64,000 nt of DNA, from the NCBI RefSeq assembly GCF_001005725.1, contig NZ_LBIC01000001.1:832501-896500 (forward strand), written 5' to 3'. The stretch is from Sphingobium chungbukense. Its GTDB lineage: Bacteria > Pseudomonadota > Alphaproteobacteria > Sphingomonadales > Sphingomonadaceae. The translations under genes were made by a program, and so were the position numbers. Below, one piece after another: positions 32,630 through 41,002 of this stretch (within the stretch, counting starts at the first letter, position 1; each line of letters opens with the position of its first letter). The notes under the pieces were generated by a model. It saw only the letters and a program-made list of their open reading frames with translations, did no database searches and was not told where the DNA came from.

Positions 32630-32821
32630 CTACTGCTCGAACGAGCGCGGCGCCAGCGGCTGGGCCTTCCGCGCCGCCCGCCACTCTTCCGCTTCTTCCC
32701 TGCTGTCAGCGACATGCAGGGGCTCGCCCATGCGGATGATGTGCTTGCCGTCGTGCGTGTATCCGTCCCCGACCAGTTCGACGGCCGGGACATGGATCGA
32801 GAAGACCGCGAACTGGGTCAC
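32630..32821 (-). CDS. Small hypothetical early protein
   Basis: The 63-residue protein (MTQFAVFSIHVPAVELVGDG, EEAEEWRAARKAQPLAPRSF) starts with GTG overlapping the upstream stop (GTGA). It has a short beta-rich start and a charged helix. No family recognised. Confidence 0.5.
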   Translation of the reverse strand: MTQFAVFSIHVPAVELVGDGYTHDGKHIIRMGEPLHVADSREEAEEWRAARKAQPLAPRSFEQ

Positions 32822-33018
32822 GCCACCTCCGCCAGGTTGATGCCCTGCCGGGTCAGCAGCTGCTCTATGGCGATGATGCGGCGCTCGGTCGGTGCGCGGT
32901 GATATGGCGCGTCAGGCGCTTTCTCCCACCGCTTGGTCACGGAGACATTGACGCCCAAGGCTTTCGCCCATGCAGCGCGGGTCAGGCCGGACGAACGGCG
33001 GGCGGCTTTGATGTTCAT
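32818..33018 (-). CDS. Small helix-turn-helix DNA-binding protein
   Basis: The 66-residue protein has an XRE/Cro-like fold: KAARRSSGLTRAAWAKALGV then NVSVTKRWEKAPDAPYHRAP, where the recognition helix would be VSVTKRWEK. It is linked to neighbours by ATGA and GTGA overlaps. A second-level early regulator is plausible. Confidence 0.62.
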   Translation of the reverse strand: MNIKAARRSSGLTRAAWAKALGVNVSVTKRWEKAPDAPYHRAPTERRIIAIEQLLTRQGINLAEVA

Positions 33019-33635
33019 GCGGTTGCTCCGACGAGCTTATGGCGGATCATGTAGCGGTCGCCTTCCGGCACCCACCGAAGAAATCCGCGCTCCATTGCGA
33101 TTTTGCGCCAGTTGAGCGGTGCGGCGTCGATCATCTCCTGCTGGGCGATGCCCTGCTCCAGCTCGAAAATGAAATCGTCGAACTTGCCTTCCCAGAAGCG
33201 ATGGCACAGCGCGAGCGCTTCGACCTTTTCGCTGACGGGCGGCTGATACTGCCGCACGAGTTCGAGGCACTGGCGCGGCGTCGGAAACCATTGCATCTCG
33301 GAGCAGGCCCGGCGCGCCATGTAGGCCAACGCTTCGTTGCTGTAGGCGCCGAGGATCTTCGAATAGACTGCCACCCGCATCTTGCCGCTTTCATCATCCG
33401 TGGATTTGCTCGGCAGGGTCGCAGCCATGAAGGTCAGATGTTTGGTGATCTGGAGCGGCGAGGCAGGGGCAGGGCGATCATCTTGGGCATCGGCCCAGAC
33501 CTTCAGCGCAAAGCACTCCTCAACCGTTTCCGGCAAACGGATGTCCGGCTTGGACATCAGCTGCTTCTCGGAGTGCATTGAGGAATCCATCCCCCCGTTG
33601 ATGACGGTAAGAGCCGCCCGACCGATCGTTTCCAT
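33015..33635 (-). CDS. Replication-associated protein, possible helicase loader
   Basis: From ATG 33635, preceded by TTGGAGGACG, the protein has 206 residues. The middle block (KILGAYSNEALAYMARRACS, then PTPRQCLELVRQYQPPVSEK) resembles the helical pattern of phage helicase-loader/inhibitor proteins that follow initiator genes. It overlaps the preceding O-like gene by 116 bp; a shorter form from ATG 33557 would reduce the overlap to 38 bp. The helicase-loader call is tentative. Confidence 0.5.
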   Translation of the reverse strand: METIGRAALTVINGGMDSSMHSEKQLMSKPDIRLPETVEECFALKVWADAQDDRPAPASPLQITKHLTFMAATLPSKSTDDESGKMRVAVYSKILGAYSNEALAYMARRACSEMQWFPTPRQCLELVRQYQPPVSEKVEALALCHRFWEGKFDDFIFELEQGIAQQEMIDAAPLNWRKIAMERGFLRWVPEGDRYMIRHKLVGATA

Positions 33636-34206
33636 GATTGCGTCCTCCAAATCGTCTGCTGTTCAGCACCCAGGTCGACCAAGCGTCCTGCCAATCCTTG
33701 AATTTCGAGCCTTTGCTTCGGTGGTGCGCGGTGAAGTGCTCGACTTGGCTTTCCAGTTCGCCGGGCGGCCAGCCGTCGACGATCTCCCGGCTTTTCGTTT
33801 TCAGGCCAAAGTCTCTCGGGCACCAATCATCGGGCAGCACATGCGCGCCCTGTGTTTGTTTATCCTTGGTGGTTCTTGATGGTTTGGGTGCCAATTTGGC
33901 AGGGGTTTCTGTCGCTTTTGGCAGGGGTGCCGATTTGGCAGGGGTGCCGGATTGGCCGGGGTGAACATGGTATTGCGTGCTGTTTCCGTCCCGCATCTTG
34001 CGGGTCAGATGCCCCTTCCTCTCCAAATCCACGATGGCACGCCGAACGGTGCGCTCACCTTGCCCAGAGCGCTTCATTATCGTCGATACGGCTGGCCAGC
34101 ATTGCAGGCCGTCGTCGTTCGCCTGATCGGCAAGAGCCAGCAGCACCAGCTTTTCGCCAGGTGGCAGGTCAAGTTCCCAGACGAGCGACATGAGGCGGAC
34201 GCTCAC
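33520..34206 (-). CDS. Phage replication initiator-like protein with winged helix (O-like)
   Basis: GTG at 34206 overlaps the upstream stop (GTGA) and gives 228 residues. Residues 10-65 form an HTH_36-type winged helix (LPPGEKLVLLALADQANDDG, RTVRRAIVDLERKGHLTRKM). The C-terminal part FKDWQDAWSTWVLNSRRF resembles the DnaT/O-type tail. Such proteins bind the phage origin, often inside their own gene. A Lys/Pro-rich linker separates the domains. Confidence 0.68.
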   Translation of the reverse strand: MSVRLMSLVWELDLPPGEKLVLLALADQANDDGLQCWPAVSTIMKRSGQGERTVRRAIVDLERKGHLTRKMRDGNSTQYHVHPGQSGTPAKSAPLPKATETPAKLAPKPSRTTKDKQTQGAHVLPDDWCPRDFGLKTKSREIVDGWPPGELESQVEHFTAHHRSKGSKFKDWQDAWSTWVLNSRRFGGRNHGNDRSGGSYRHQRGDGFLNALREAADVQAGHPFAGNG

Positions 34207-34613
34207 TTGATCCACCCCCATTCGCGCACGGCGACGAGGGCCTCTTCAGGCTGGCGGATCATGGCCCAGGGAAAGCGGCGCTCGATCAGGTCGTCACGCC
34301 AGTCTTCCTGATCCTCAGACAACTCGTTCCCGACCTCGCGCTTCACCTCGATGAAGCCGATCTGGAGCGGTTGCTTGCCGAAAAGGATCAGGTCGGGGAA
34401 ACCGGGACGCAGGCCGTCGGCGCGCAGGGCAGCCATCTGCTTGATGCGCGCCAGCCGGTCGCCCGCCAGATGCGTGCCGTTGGGCACATGCACGGCTTCA
34501 ATGCCCTGCATGGCGAGCAGACGGATAGCGCCACGCTGCACCGGCCGTTCGGCCATGCCGCCGGTACGCTTGCCGCTCTTCCGCGCGGGCTGGATATACC
34601 AGGCGCGCGTCAT
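34203..34613 (-). CDS. VRR-NUC domain nuclease
   Basis: From ATG 34613 (ATGA overlap) the protein has 136 residues. It shows the PD-(D/E)XK VRR-NUC pattern: GLRPGFPDLILFGKQ with the Asp and FIEVKREVGNELSEDQEDW with the E-x-K pair. VRR-NUC proteins in phage early operons are thought to act as Holliday-junction or flap nucleases in replication and recombination. The longer frame to 34856 is out-of-register sequence of the upstream gene. Confidence 0.82.
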   Translation of the reverse strand: MTRAWYIQPARKSGKRTGGMAERPVQRGAIRLLAMQGIEAVHVPNGTHLAGDRLARIKQMAALRADGLRPGFPDLILFGKQPLQIGFIEVKREVGNELSEDQEDWRDDLIERRFPWAMIRQPEEALVAVREWGWIK

Positions 34614-35218
34614 CAGATGAGCCCCGAGGCGACGCCGCCCAAGGTGAAGCCATGGTCCGCGGCGCGGGGCTCGAACTTGCTGACGAGACGGGCACCGTTC
34701 TGCACGCGGCGCAGCTGCTCGTCGAAGCTGAGGCGGCGGCCACGGTTTGCCCGTTCCCGTTCCATCTCGGCTTCGATCACCTGCCGGGCATCGGCAGCCA
34801 AATAGCCCTTGCTCTTGGTCAGATCGCGATAGAGGCCGCGCAGATGCTCCGGGCACCAGCTCAGATGGCGCTCGGTCGTCATCCGTCCGACCCGCATCCG
34901 GGCCTCGGAGCCGGGCGGCTGGGCAGCATGGCCGAGGCCGGTGCGGAACAGTGCCCGGCCGGATTCGCGGCGACGCTCAGCCTCGGCCGGGTCGTTGGCG
35001 GCCTTCTCGCGAAGAGCGGCGCTGGTGCGTTCGACATGGGCAGCCTTGAACGACGGGTCGGCCATCAGGCGTTTCATTGCCGCGCTCGACTTCTTCGCAC
35101 GCTCGGGATTGCTGCCGAAGATGCGGCCACAGCAGGAACGGCAAAACCGCGTCTTACGGCGCGGCCTTTCCTCAATCTCCCGGCCGCAGCCGCCTTCGCA
35201 TAGGAATGTCGCGCCCAT
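34613..35218 (-). CDS. Zinc-finger phage protein of unknown function
   Basis: The 201-residue protein begins with a Cys-rich segment (FLCEGGCGREIEERPRRKTR, FCRSCCGR) that should bind zinc. Short basic repeats follow (SSAAMKRLMADPSFKAAHVE, RTSAALREKAANDP) that resemble DNA-binding repeats of homing-endonuclease accessory domains. Linked to both neighbours by ATGA overlaps. No nuclease motif was seen. Confidence 0.55.
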   Translation of the reverse strand: MGATFLCEGGCGREIEERPRRKTRFCRSCCGRIFGSNPERAKKSSAAMKRLMADPSFKAAHVERTSAALREKAANDPAEAERRRESGRALFRTGLGHAAQPPGSEARMRVGRMTTERHLSWCPEHLRGLYRDLTKSKGYLAADARQVIEAEMERERANRGRRLSFDEQLRRVQNGARLVSKFEPRAADHGFTLGGVASGLI

Positions 35219-35403
35219 CAGCCGCGCACCTCGCTGCGGAGGAGTTCGGCCATGGCCATGATGGCGGCGTGGTCGCGGCGCTTCGTGCTGACGGCGGCCT
35301 TCGTCGCCACCCGGCGCCGCTCGCGCTTGGCGATGACGGCGGGGTGCGGGAAGATCCGGCGATAGGCGTTCACCAGCCGGGCGCGGATATAGAGCGCGCC
35401 CAT
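35218..35403 (-). CDS. Small basic hypothetical protein
   Basis: The 61-residue, strongly basic protein (IRARLVNAYRRIFPHPAVIA, KRERRRVATKAAVSTKRRDH) overlaps the next gene by ATGA. It is probably nucleic-acid-associated, judged only by charge. Confidence 0.5.
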   Translation of the reverse strand: MGALYIRARLVNAYRRIFPHPAVIAKRERRRVATKAAVSTKRRDHAAIMAMAELLRSEVRG

Positions 35404-35404
35404 C

Positions 35405-35980
35405 TCAGAACACCCACTTGGCGCTGATGGCGCCCAGCTGCTGCTTCAGCGTGGTGATCTCGGAGAGGAAGGAGGCGGACGTCTCCTGATGCAGCTTCTC
35501 CAGCGCGGCGATGTCGCTGCGCAGGGCCTGCACCTCCTCGGGCTCCTTCAGCTTCCCGAAGCAGGTTTCCCGATACCCTATGACGAAATCGACATTGAGG
35601 CCGGTATCGGCGGCGATGCGGGCATCATCCCAGCCGTCGGCGAAGGCGCCCTTGTTCGGGTCGAAATGGGTCTGGAGCAGGTGGAACATCTGAGCCTGAG
35701 CGCGCATGGCGTCGGGCGAAGGTTTGGCCGACATGGCTTTCCTCTCGTTGGCCTTGGTGCGGCAGCCGGGGCAGATGTGCGGATCGAGCGCCCAGCCAGC
35801 CTGCGTGAATTTCTTGTCGATCTGCTCCGGGGGCATCCGCACGCTCAGCTTCAGCGAACCCTCGTGCGGGCAGCGGCTGCACTGAATGAACGCGGTGGCC
35901 GAGGGTGAACCCACGCCCGGCCGTGTTTCCAGCCGCCGACCCATCACGCCGTTGCGATACGAATGCTCCCGGTGCTTCAT
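35405..35980 (-). CDS. Zinc-ribbon and coiled-coil phage protein
   Basis: From ATG 35980 the protein has 191 residues. Cys pairs in FIQCSRCPHEG and HICPGCRTKA form a zinc ribbon around a predicted strand region. The C-terminal third (LRSDIAALEKLHQETSASFL) is a coiled coil. It lies 4 bp from the DUF2303 gene. A DNA-bound early regulator or recombination accessory role is possible but unproven. Confidence 0.55.
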   Translation of the reverse strand: MKHREHSYRNGVMGRRLETRPGVGSPSATAFIQCSRCPHEGSLKLSVRMPPEQIDKKFTQAGWALDPHICPGCRTKANERKAMSAKPSPDAMRAQAQMFHLLQTHFDPNKGAFADGWDDARIAADTGLNVDFVIGYRETCFGKLKEPEEVQALRSDIAALEKLHQETSASFLSEITTLKQQLGAISAKWVF

Positions 35981-35984
35981 CGGA

Positions 35985-36908
35985 TTATTCCGGCTTGCCG
36001 AAGAACAGGGGCAGGTCGGTTTCGATCTCGGCGCGCTGGCACGCTTCCTTGAAGGCGTGGTCGAACACGCGATCCGTCCGCCACAGGTCATACCAGAACA
36101 CGACGCCGGTCGGGGTCTTGCGGTAGCGGAGCCGCGCGGCGATGCGGTAGATCGGGCCGTTGCGGAAGACAGGGATGCCGATCAAGAACAGGCCCGGGAT
36201 GCGCAGCGGCTCGCCGTTGGCGTCGGTATGCTCCGAGGTGAAGCTGATCTGAGCCTCGCCCGTCGACAGGTTGCGGACTTCCCGCACCGCCGAGCTTTCA
36301 TGCACCTGAAGTCCGCGCGCCAGTTCGACCAGCCGCTGCGGCGTGGCGATCGTGGCTTCACCGCCGCCCGCGTTGATGAACTTTTGCAGGTCGTCGGAAA
36401 GCTCGTCCTCTTCAGGGATGATATAGAGGACGTCGATGATCCGGTCTTCGAGGAACTCGGCGAACTCGACCATCTTCAGCGCCTCGCCGTTCTGCTCGGT
36501 CCAAGCCTTCCATTCGTCGGACAGCGGGAACGCGAAGTGCGCCTTATGCTTCCCGAAGCGCGGATCGCTTTCGGCGCCGATGCGGTGATAGTCGAGCACG
36601 ACGGTCAGAGCGGGAGCCTTCCGGTCGTCGCTCGCGAAGATGGCGCTGTCCTCGTCCTTGAAGCGCAGCGCGTGAGCGATCAGGCTGTCGAGCGAGGTCA
36701 GTTCGGCAGTGCCGGTGCGGCGGACGGGCTGCGCGCGATAATCGTCGAAAGAGCAGGCAGGGATCACCAGCGCGCCGCCGGGCGTCATAGCGAAGGGCGC
36801 GGCGATGCTGGTGCCGGGTTCGGTGATAGTCTGGATCACCGGCTTGACGTAAGCCTCGACCAGATCGCGGGCCTCGCCAATCGGCCCCTTCAGTTCGTCA
36901 ATATCCAT
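35985..36908 (-). CDS. DUF2303 family protein (YfdQ-like)
   Basis: The 307-residue protein has the DUF2303 layout: AACSFDDYRAQPVRRTGTAE-type N-terminal block (IPACSFDDYR), LTVVLDYHRIGAESDPRFG, HKAHFAFPLSDEWKAW, then LQVHESSAVREVRNLSTGE and a C-terminal IPVFRNGPIYRIAARLRYR. The family is common in early operons of temperate phages, often with recombination genes; its biochemical role is not established. Confidence 0.8.
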   Translation of the reverse strand: MDIDELKGPIGEARDLVEAYVKPVIQTITEPGTSIAAPFAMTPGGALVIPACSFDDYRAQPVRRTGTAELTSLDSLIAHALRFKDEDSAIFASDDRKAPALTVVLDYHRIGAESDPRFGKHKAHFAFPLSDEWKAWTEQNGEALKMVEFAEFLEDRIIDVLYIIPEEDELSDDLQKFINAGGGEATIATPQRLVELARGLQVHESSAVREVRNLSTGEAQISFTSEHTDANGEPLRIPGLFLIGIPVFRNGPIYRIAARLRYRKTPTGVVFWYDLWRTDRVFDHAFKEACQRAEIETDLPLFFGKPE

Positions 36909-36930
36909 GGTCTTATTCTCCTGTGGTGGA

Positions 36931-37350
36931 TCAGTAGTCGCGGGGGCGCTCGGCCGGGCCGCTCACATCGCGGATGCCGAAAAGCTGCTGCTGGTTGGGC
37001 TGGGTGCGGGTGAAGCGGTTGTCTTCCGTCCGCCACATCACCGATTTGGCGCGGTGGTCTTCGGGCTTTGCGACCTTGAACTTGGCCTTGATCTCGGTCA
37101 GGCCGCCGTCCTGGGTGAAATCGATCGTGATGGTGGCCTTGCCCTTGGCTTTGCCGCCATTGCGCCAGGCGTGCTCGGCGAGCGCCGCCGACAGATCCTT
37201 GATCTGCTCATAGCAATCAGCGTCGAATTGGCCGTCTTCGAGCGAGCGGATGAACTCGCCCATGGTGTTGCAGGCGCCGGGCACATGCCCGCCGTCCGCG
37301 GCGCGGCGCGGTCCGTTCGGATCGCCCGGCTGATAGGCAGCGTCGGTCAC
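36931..37350 (-). CDS. Hypothetical early phage protein
   Basis: The 139-residue protein starts with GTG overlapping the stop of a 28-codon frame (GTGA). Its middle (GGKAKGKATITIDFTQDGGL, TEIKAKFKVAKPEDH) is beta-rich, and the end RFTRTQPNQQQLFGIRDVSG is probably flexible. It lies 22 bp before DUF2303, a pairing that suggests a shared function. No family name is offered. Confidence 0.55.
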   Translation of the reverse strand: MTDAAYQPGDPNGPRRAADGGHVPGACNTMGEFIRSLEDGQFDADCYEQIKDLSAALAEHAWRNGGKAKGKATITIDFTQDGGLTEIKAKFKVAKPEDHRAKSVMWRTEDNRFTRTQPNQQQLFGIRDVSGPAERPRDY

Positions 37351-37433
37351 TTCTTTTCTCCTTGAGCAGGCGTGTTGGTGGAAAGGGGCAGGCCCTGCTG
37401 ATCCTGCCGAACTGAAAAGGGGGAGGGCGTCAT
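37347..37433 (-). CDS. 28-residue coupled small ORF
   Basis: ATG 37433 overlaps the stop of the helicase-methyltransferase gene (ATGA), and the frame's stop overlaps the GTG of the next gene (GTGA). GGAGCG lies upstream of the ATG. The peptide (MTPSPFSVRQDQQGLPLSTN...) has no hydrophobic segment. Tight junctions on both sides argue that ribosomes pass through it; it may serve mainly for translational coupling. Confidence 0.45.
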   Translation of the reverse strand: MTPSPFSVRQDQQGLPLSTNTPAQGEKK

Positions 37434-40099
37434 GCGGCGCGCTCCGTCGGCTGATCCTCTTCCAGATCGATGAGGTCGAAGAGCGACGGCACAGCCATCT
37501 GGTCCTCGGCTTCGCGCAGATAAGCGACGCTGTGCGCCCAATAATCGGGGTTCAGTTCGCTGCCTGCGCCACGGCGGCCGGACAGGATGGCCCGCATCGG
37601 GACGGTGCCCAGGCCGCAGAACGGATCGTAAACCAGGTCGCCCTTGGCCGAGTACCGCTCGATCAGGCGATCAACGATGTCGAATTGAAGAGGGCAGACA
37701 TGCTTCTCGCGGCCTTTCTGCACCTGCTGGGCGTTGAGCGTCCGCATGCGAACCACATCGTCCCAGACGTCCGGGTGATGGCTGCCCGGCGCCAGGGCCA
37801 TAAAGGTGCGTGGCAGATGGCCGCGCTGATCGTTGGCGCCGCGCTCCTCAATTTGCTCGCCAATCTCGACATGCGAACGGAAGCTGTAGATCAGGTCGCG
37901 CGTCTCTTCGCGAAAGCGCTTCACGATCTTGCCGGTCGCCATATGGGCGAAGCGCTCTTCAACCTCCCACAATTCGGGGATGGTCAGCGGGCGCTCGCCG
38001 CTCGACCGCCAGAAGGCATGCGCGTCGACCTGCCAGCGGGCGAGGCTATAATCATCAGCGGACTTGGCTACGGGCGTGTCGGCATAGCCGCGGCTCCGAT
38101 CGCTCTGCGGTTTGCGCATCAACAGCACATATTCAGGGCTGCCCACGCCCATCTTCGTGCCGTCCTTGAGCATCTCGCTATAGGAGAGGCGATAGGTCTG
38201 GTTGTTTTCGCGCACGACGTCGGTGACGACCGTGATCATGCCCATGAATTGGAAGCCGTGGCGCATGTAATGTTCGATGCATTTGGCATGGAACGGATTG
38301 ACCGTGGGCACGCCCTCGCCGGTGACGGAGCCGAACAGGATCCGGTCCTTGACGTGGATGCACGCCAACCGGCCGGGCGCGAGCGCGCGAAGCAGTTGCG
38401 GCGTCAGGAAGTCCATCTGCGCGAAAAAGTGCGCATCGTCGTCGGTATGGCCGAAATCGTTATAGCTCGGCGTATATTCATAGTGGTTGCTGAACGGGAT
38501 CGAGGTGACGATCAGGTCCAGCGAATTGTCCGCCAGGCGCTCCGCCTCGGCGACGCAATCATTGTGCGCCAACGTCCAGCCGGTACCGCTCGCCTCCTGC
38601 CGGGCACAGCCGATCGAGCGCTTCACCGCCTCCGCCGCGGCGCCATGGTTGAGACCATAGCGGCGGATCAGGTCCGACATGGTGACGCGAAACTCATCGT
38701 CGCGCGCCCACTTCTCCTGCAATTCGCGGACGACCTCCGTTTCCGTCTCGGCATGGATGATGTCGATCTCGACAGGGAATTCCTGCCCGAACCTCTGAAC
38801 GCGGTGGATCGCCTGGATGAAATCGCGGAACTTGAAGCCGACGCCGGCGAAGATTTCGCGGTGGCAGTGACGCTGCAGGTTGACGCCGCCGCCCAGCATG
38901 ACCGGCTTCGCGCCGATCATCTGCAGCTTCCCGTCTGCGAAGCGGGTGACGATCTCCTCGCGCTCATCCAGCTTCTGCGCGCCGTAGACCGTCTCGCAAG
39001 CGGGCAGGGCGGCCTCGATCGCCCGGCGCTCATCTTCGAGGTCGTGCCAGACGATGAAATGATCGCTCGGCGCGGCGGCGATGATTTCGGCCACCTTCTC
39101 GATGCGCGCGTCGATGGTCCTGCGCTTCTCGCGCGATGCGCCGACAACGCCCATCGCGCTATCCCGGATCAGGCGGCCTTGGCCGTTGCTCTCGATCTCG
39201 TTGCTGGCAATGTCAGCCTGCACGCTATGCCAGCGCACGGTGATGGGCGGCAGGTCATATCCTTCGTCGGAAAAGCCCAGGTCGCTGGGGCGCTGGATGC
39301 AGACGGCCCAGCTATTCACCCAAATCCAGAACTCATCGACCTTATGCGGATAGAGCGTCAGGTCGCCCGCCTTCTCGCTGTTGCGCTGGAAGAAGCGGGT
39401 CAGGGCCTGCCCGGTGTCCATGATGCCGAGGAACCCCGCATAATGGATCATCTCCTTGTAGCGGTTCGGCGCCGGCGTCGCGGTGGCGACGTGCCGATAG
39501 GGAACCTGCTCGAACAGCGGCAGGAACTCCTGATAGGTCTTCGACCCGAAGGAGCGCAGAACGTCCGCTTCATCGAGGCTGGCCCAGCCGAACCGGCTGA
39601 TGTCGATCTTCCCCTCGCGGACGCTCTCGTAATTGGTCAGTATGAGCGGGCGGCCGCGCGGCTGGCACCGAAGCGCCGCCTCGCTCAGGATCGCGTCGAT
39701 CTCCGCATCGGCTTGAGCGAACGCAACCGGAATATCGAGCAGCGCCGCGTCGCGAATGAACTCGCGGCGGACGTTCAGGGGCAGGATGATGATGCCCCAG
39801 CAATTCGCCTTGCGGCAGATGATGCTGCCGATCAGCAATTGCTGCATCGTCTTGTGAAGGCCGAAGCTCTCGAACAACGCGCGCCGTCCGCCTTCGACCG
39901 CCCAACGGACGATATGGCGGACATGCTCCTTCATGGGACGGCCGTCGGAGAGATGCGTCGGCACCTCATCGAGGTCGCAGGGGAAACCTGCGGGCAGGGC
40001 CAGCGGGATTTTCGCCTCAAGGAAAGCCAGGTAATCGGGATGCAGAGCATCGCTCGCGGAACTGGCCATCGCCAGCGCCGCGCCGTTCGCGTCGGTCAT
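37430..40099 (-). CDS. SF2/SNF2-like helicase fused to a DNA methyltransferase
   Basis: The 889-residue protein has an N-terminal superfamily 2 helicase: motif I region FGLHKT (79-84), DEAD (176-179), TATP (206-209) and motif VI QAIHRVQRFGQ (429-439). A C-terminal amino-methyltransferase follows: catalytic TSIPF near 532-536, a DPPY-like variant, and SAM motif DPFCGLGT near 825-832. Motif IV therefore precedes motif I, as in beta-class N4-C/N6-A enzymes. Motif I has His where GLGKT would have Gly. It starts 40 bp after the regulatory genes with GGAG before the ATG. Possible roles are protection of phage DNA from restriction or replication-linked modification. Confidence 0.82.
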   Translation of the reverse strand: MTDANGAALAMASSASDALHPDYLAFLEAKIPLALPAGFPCDLDEVPTHLSDGRPMKEHVRHIVRWAVEGGRRALFESFGLHKTMQQLLIGSIICRKANCWGIIILPLNVRREFIRDAALLDIPVAFAQADAEIDAILSEAALRCQPRGRPLILTNYESVREGKIDISRFGWASLDEADVLRSFGSKTYQEFLPLFEQVPYRHVATATPAPNRYKEMIHYAGFLGIMDTGQALTRFFQRNSEKAGDLTLYPHKVDEFWIWVNSWAVCIQRPSDLGFSDEGYDLPPITVRWHSVQADIASNEIESNGQGRLIRDSAMGVVGASREKRRTIDARIEKVAEIIAAAPSDHFIVWHDLEDERRAIEAALPACETVYGAQKLDEREEIVTRFADGKLQMIGAKPVMLGGGVNLQRHCHREIFAGVGFKFRDFIQAIHRVQRFGQEFPVEIDIIHAETETEVVRELQEKWARDDEFRVTMSDLIRRYGLNHGAAAEAVKRSIGCARQEASGTGWTLAHNDCVAEAERLADNSLDLIVTSIPFSNHYEYTPSYNDFGHTDDDAHFFAQMDFLTPQLLRALAPGRLACIHVKDRILFGSVTGEGVPTVNPFHAKCIEHYMRHGFQFMGMITVVTDVVRENNQTYRLSYSEMLKDGTKMGVGSPEYVLLMRKPQSDRSRGYADTPVAKSADDYSLARWQVDAHAFWRSSGERPLTIPELWEVEERFAHMATGKIVKRFREETRDLIYSFRSHVEIGEQIEERGANDQRGHLPRTFMALAPGSHHPDVWDDVVRMRTLNAQQVQKGREKHVCPLQFDIVDRLIERYSAKGDLVYDPFCGLGTVPMRAILSGRRGAGSELNPDYWAHSVAYLREAEDQMAVPSLFDLIDLEEDQPTERAA

Positions 40100-40139
40100 G
40101 GTTCACTCCAGGGCGTGTCGCGCCCGCTCGGTTTCAGTT

Positions 40140-40655
40140 TCAGACGGCCCGAAGCCGGACCTCGTTGCGGCGGCGTTCCAGCACACTGGCCGCCTTGATA
40201 ATTTCGTCGATGACGCCAGCCGCTTCGAGCTTCAGAACGTCGCTGTCGCAGCAATCGCCGTCCGACAGCAGCGCAATCAGCAGGGGCAGAGCCTCCGCGA
40301 TCTTCAGCGGGATATGGCCGACGTTCTCGCAGCACACGGCAGTCGCCGGGACCGCCTTCGCGCCGATCAGCGACAGGATGGTGTTCAGGCTCTCCGGGCC
40401 GAACGCCTTGCCGATGCTCAGCATGGCAACGGCGCTCAGGTCGCCCTTCTTGTTCCGGGCATTGCCGACCGACGCAGCGGAGTTGCCGAGCAGATCGGCC
40501 ATGTCCTGATCCGTCAGCCCTTCCGGTGCGGCAAGCGCGCTCACCGTCTGGCTGACCGCCTCGCGATAAGAATTCTGTGTGAGACGCACCGACTTACCCA
40601 ACACGCTGGGCGCGCCTGCGCGTAGAGAGGTTCCATAATCACAGCACGCAGACAT
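40140..40655 (-). CDS. Early regulator candidate with helix-turn-helix-like region (CII-like place)
   Basis: From ATG 40655 (ATGA overlap with the Cro-like gene) the protein has 171 residues. Residues 40-85 (EGLTDQDMADLLGNSAASVG, NARNKKGDLSAVAMLSIGKA) look like a helix-turn-helix. The C-terminal part is helical with a Cys-Cys pair (GDCCDSD). Position immediately after Cro-like suggests a CII-type or regulatory role; this is inference. Confidence 0.55.
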   Translation of the reverse strand: MSACCDYGTSLRAGAPSVLGKSVRLTQNSYREAVSQTVSALAAPEGLTDQDMADLLGNSAASVGNARNKKGDLSAVAMLSIGKAFGPESLNTILSLIGAKAVPATAVCCENVGHIPLKIAEALPLLIALLSDGDCCDSDVLKLEAAGVIDEIIKAASVLERRRNEVRLRAV

Positions 40656-40909
40656 CAGGCAGAAATCCTCTCGGCAACCGAGCGTGCATCGCCGGCCGGG
40701 ACGGCATCGCAAGCGGAGGAATGGGCATGGGAAACCGACGGCCAAGGCTTGCGAGCCTTCTTGGCAGCGAGCTTCATATGATCGAGGCGCGCAGCGGGAA
40801 TGCCGTTCTTGCGCCAGCTGTGGACGGTGGATGTGGGGGACTTCACCATCTTGGCGACGGCGCTCGTTCCGCCCAAACCGTCGATGATAATATCGGCATC
40901 GGTGAGCAT
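40655..40909 (-). CDS. Cro-like small regulator (carph-isopro/YdaS-type HTH)
   Basis: The 84-residue protein has the short HTH pattern IIDGLGGTSAVAKMVKSPTS followed by TVHSWRKNGIPAARLDHMKL, typical of Cro-like proteins that phage annotations call carph-isopro or YdaS-type. It is the first gene of the leftward early operon and diverges from the CI-like repressor across the operator region at 40920-40983. It should compete with CI for those sites and commit to lytic growth. Confidence 0.72.
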   Translation of the reverse strand: MLTDADIIIDGLGGTSAVAKMVKSPTSTVHSWRKNGIPAARLDHMKLAAKKARKPWPSVSHAHSSACDAVPAGDARSVAERISA

Positions 40910-40919
40910 GAGGATTTAT

Positions 40920-40983
40920 ATGCGATAATCGGAAGTCAATCGCAAGCGGAAAGTTGCGATAATCGCGATTGCGATAGTCGCAA
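40920..40983. promoter_or_regulatory. Operator region between Cro-like and CI-like genes (OR-like)
   Basis: Three copies related to TTGCGATAATCGCAA are visible: 40920-40934 (13 of 15), 40954-40968 (14 of 15, with perfect inner palindrome GCGAT-A-ATCGC) and 40969-40983 (TTGCGA-TAG-TCGCAA, perfect arms). The last two abut. A half site (AATCGCAA) lies at 40938-40945. The divergent promoters for both regulators must overlap these sites. The CI ATG at 41003 has no recognisable ribosome site, so a leaderless message is possible. Confidence 0.78.
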
Positions 40984-41002
40984 GTTCGGGTTCAATAGCC
41001 CC

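Noticed and set aside
37532..40198. 888-codon plus-strand frame opposite the helicase-methyltransferase
   Set aside because: Antisense shadow with no domain; the minus-strand gene has helicase and methyltransferase motifs.
40655..40909. Toxin-antitoxin reading of the YdaS-like gene
   Set aside because: The neighbour is not YdaT-like, and the gene diverges from a CI repressor across palindromic operators, which is explained by a Cro role.
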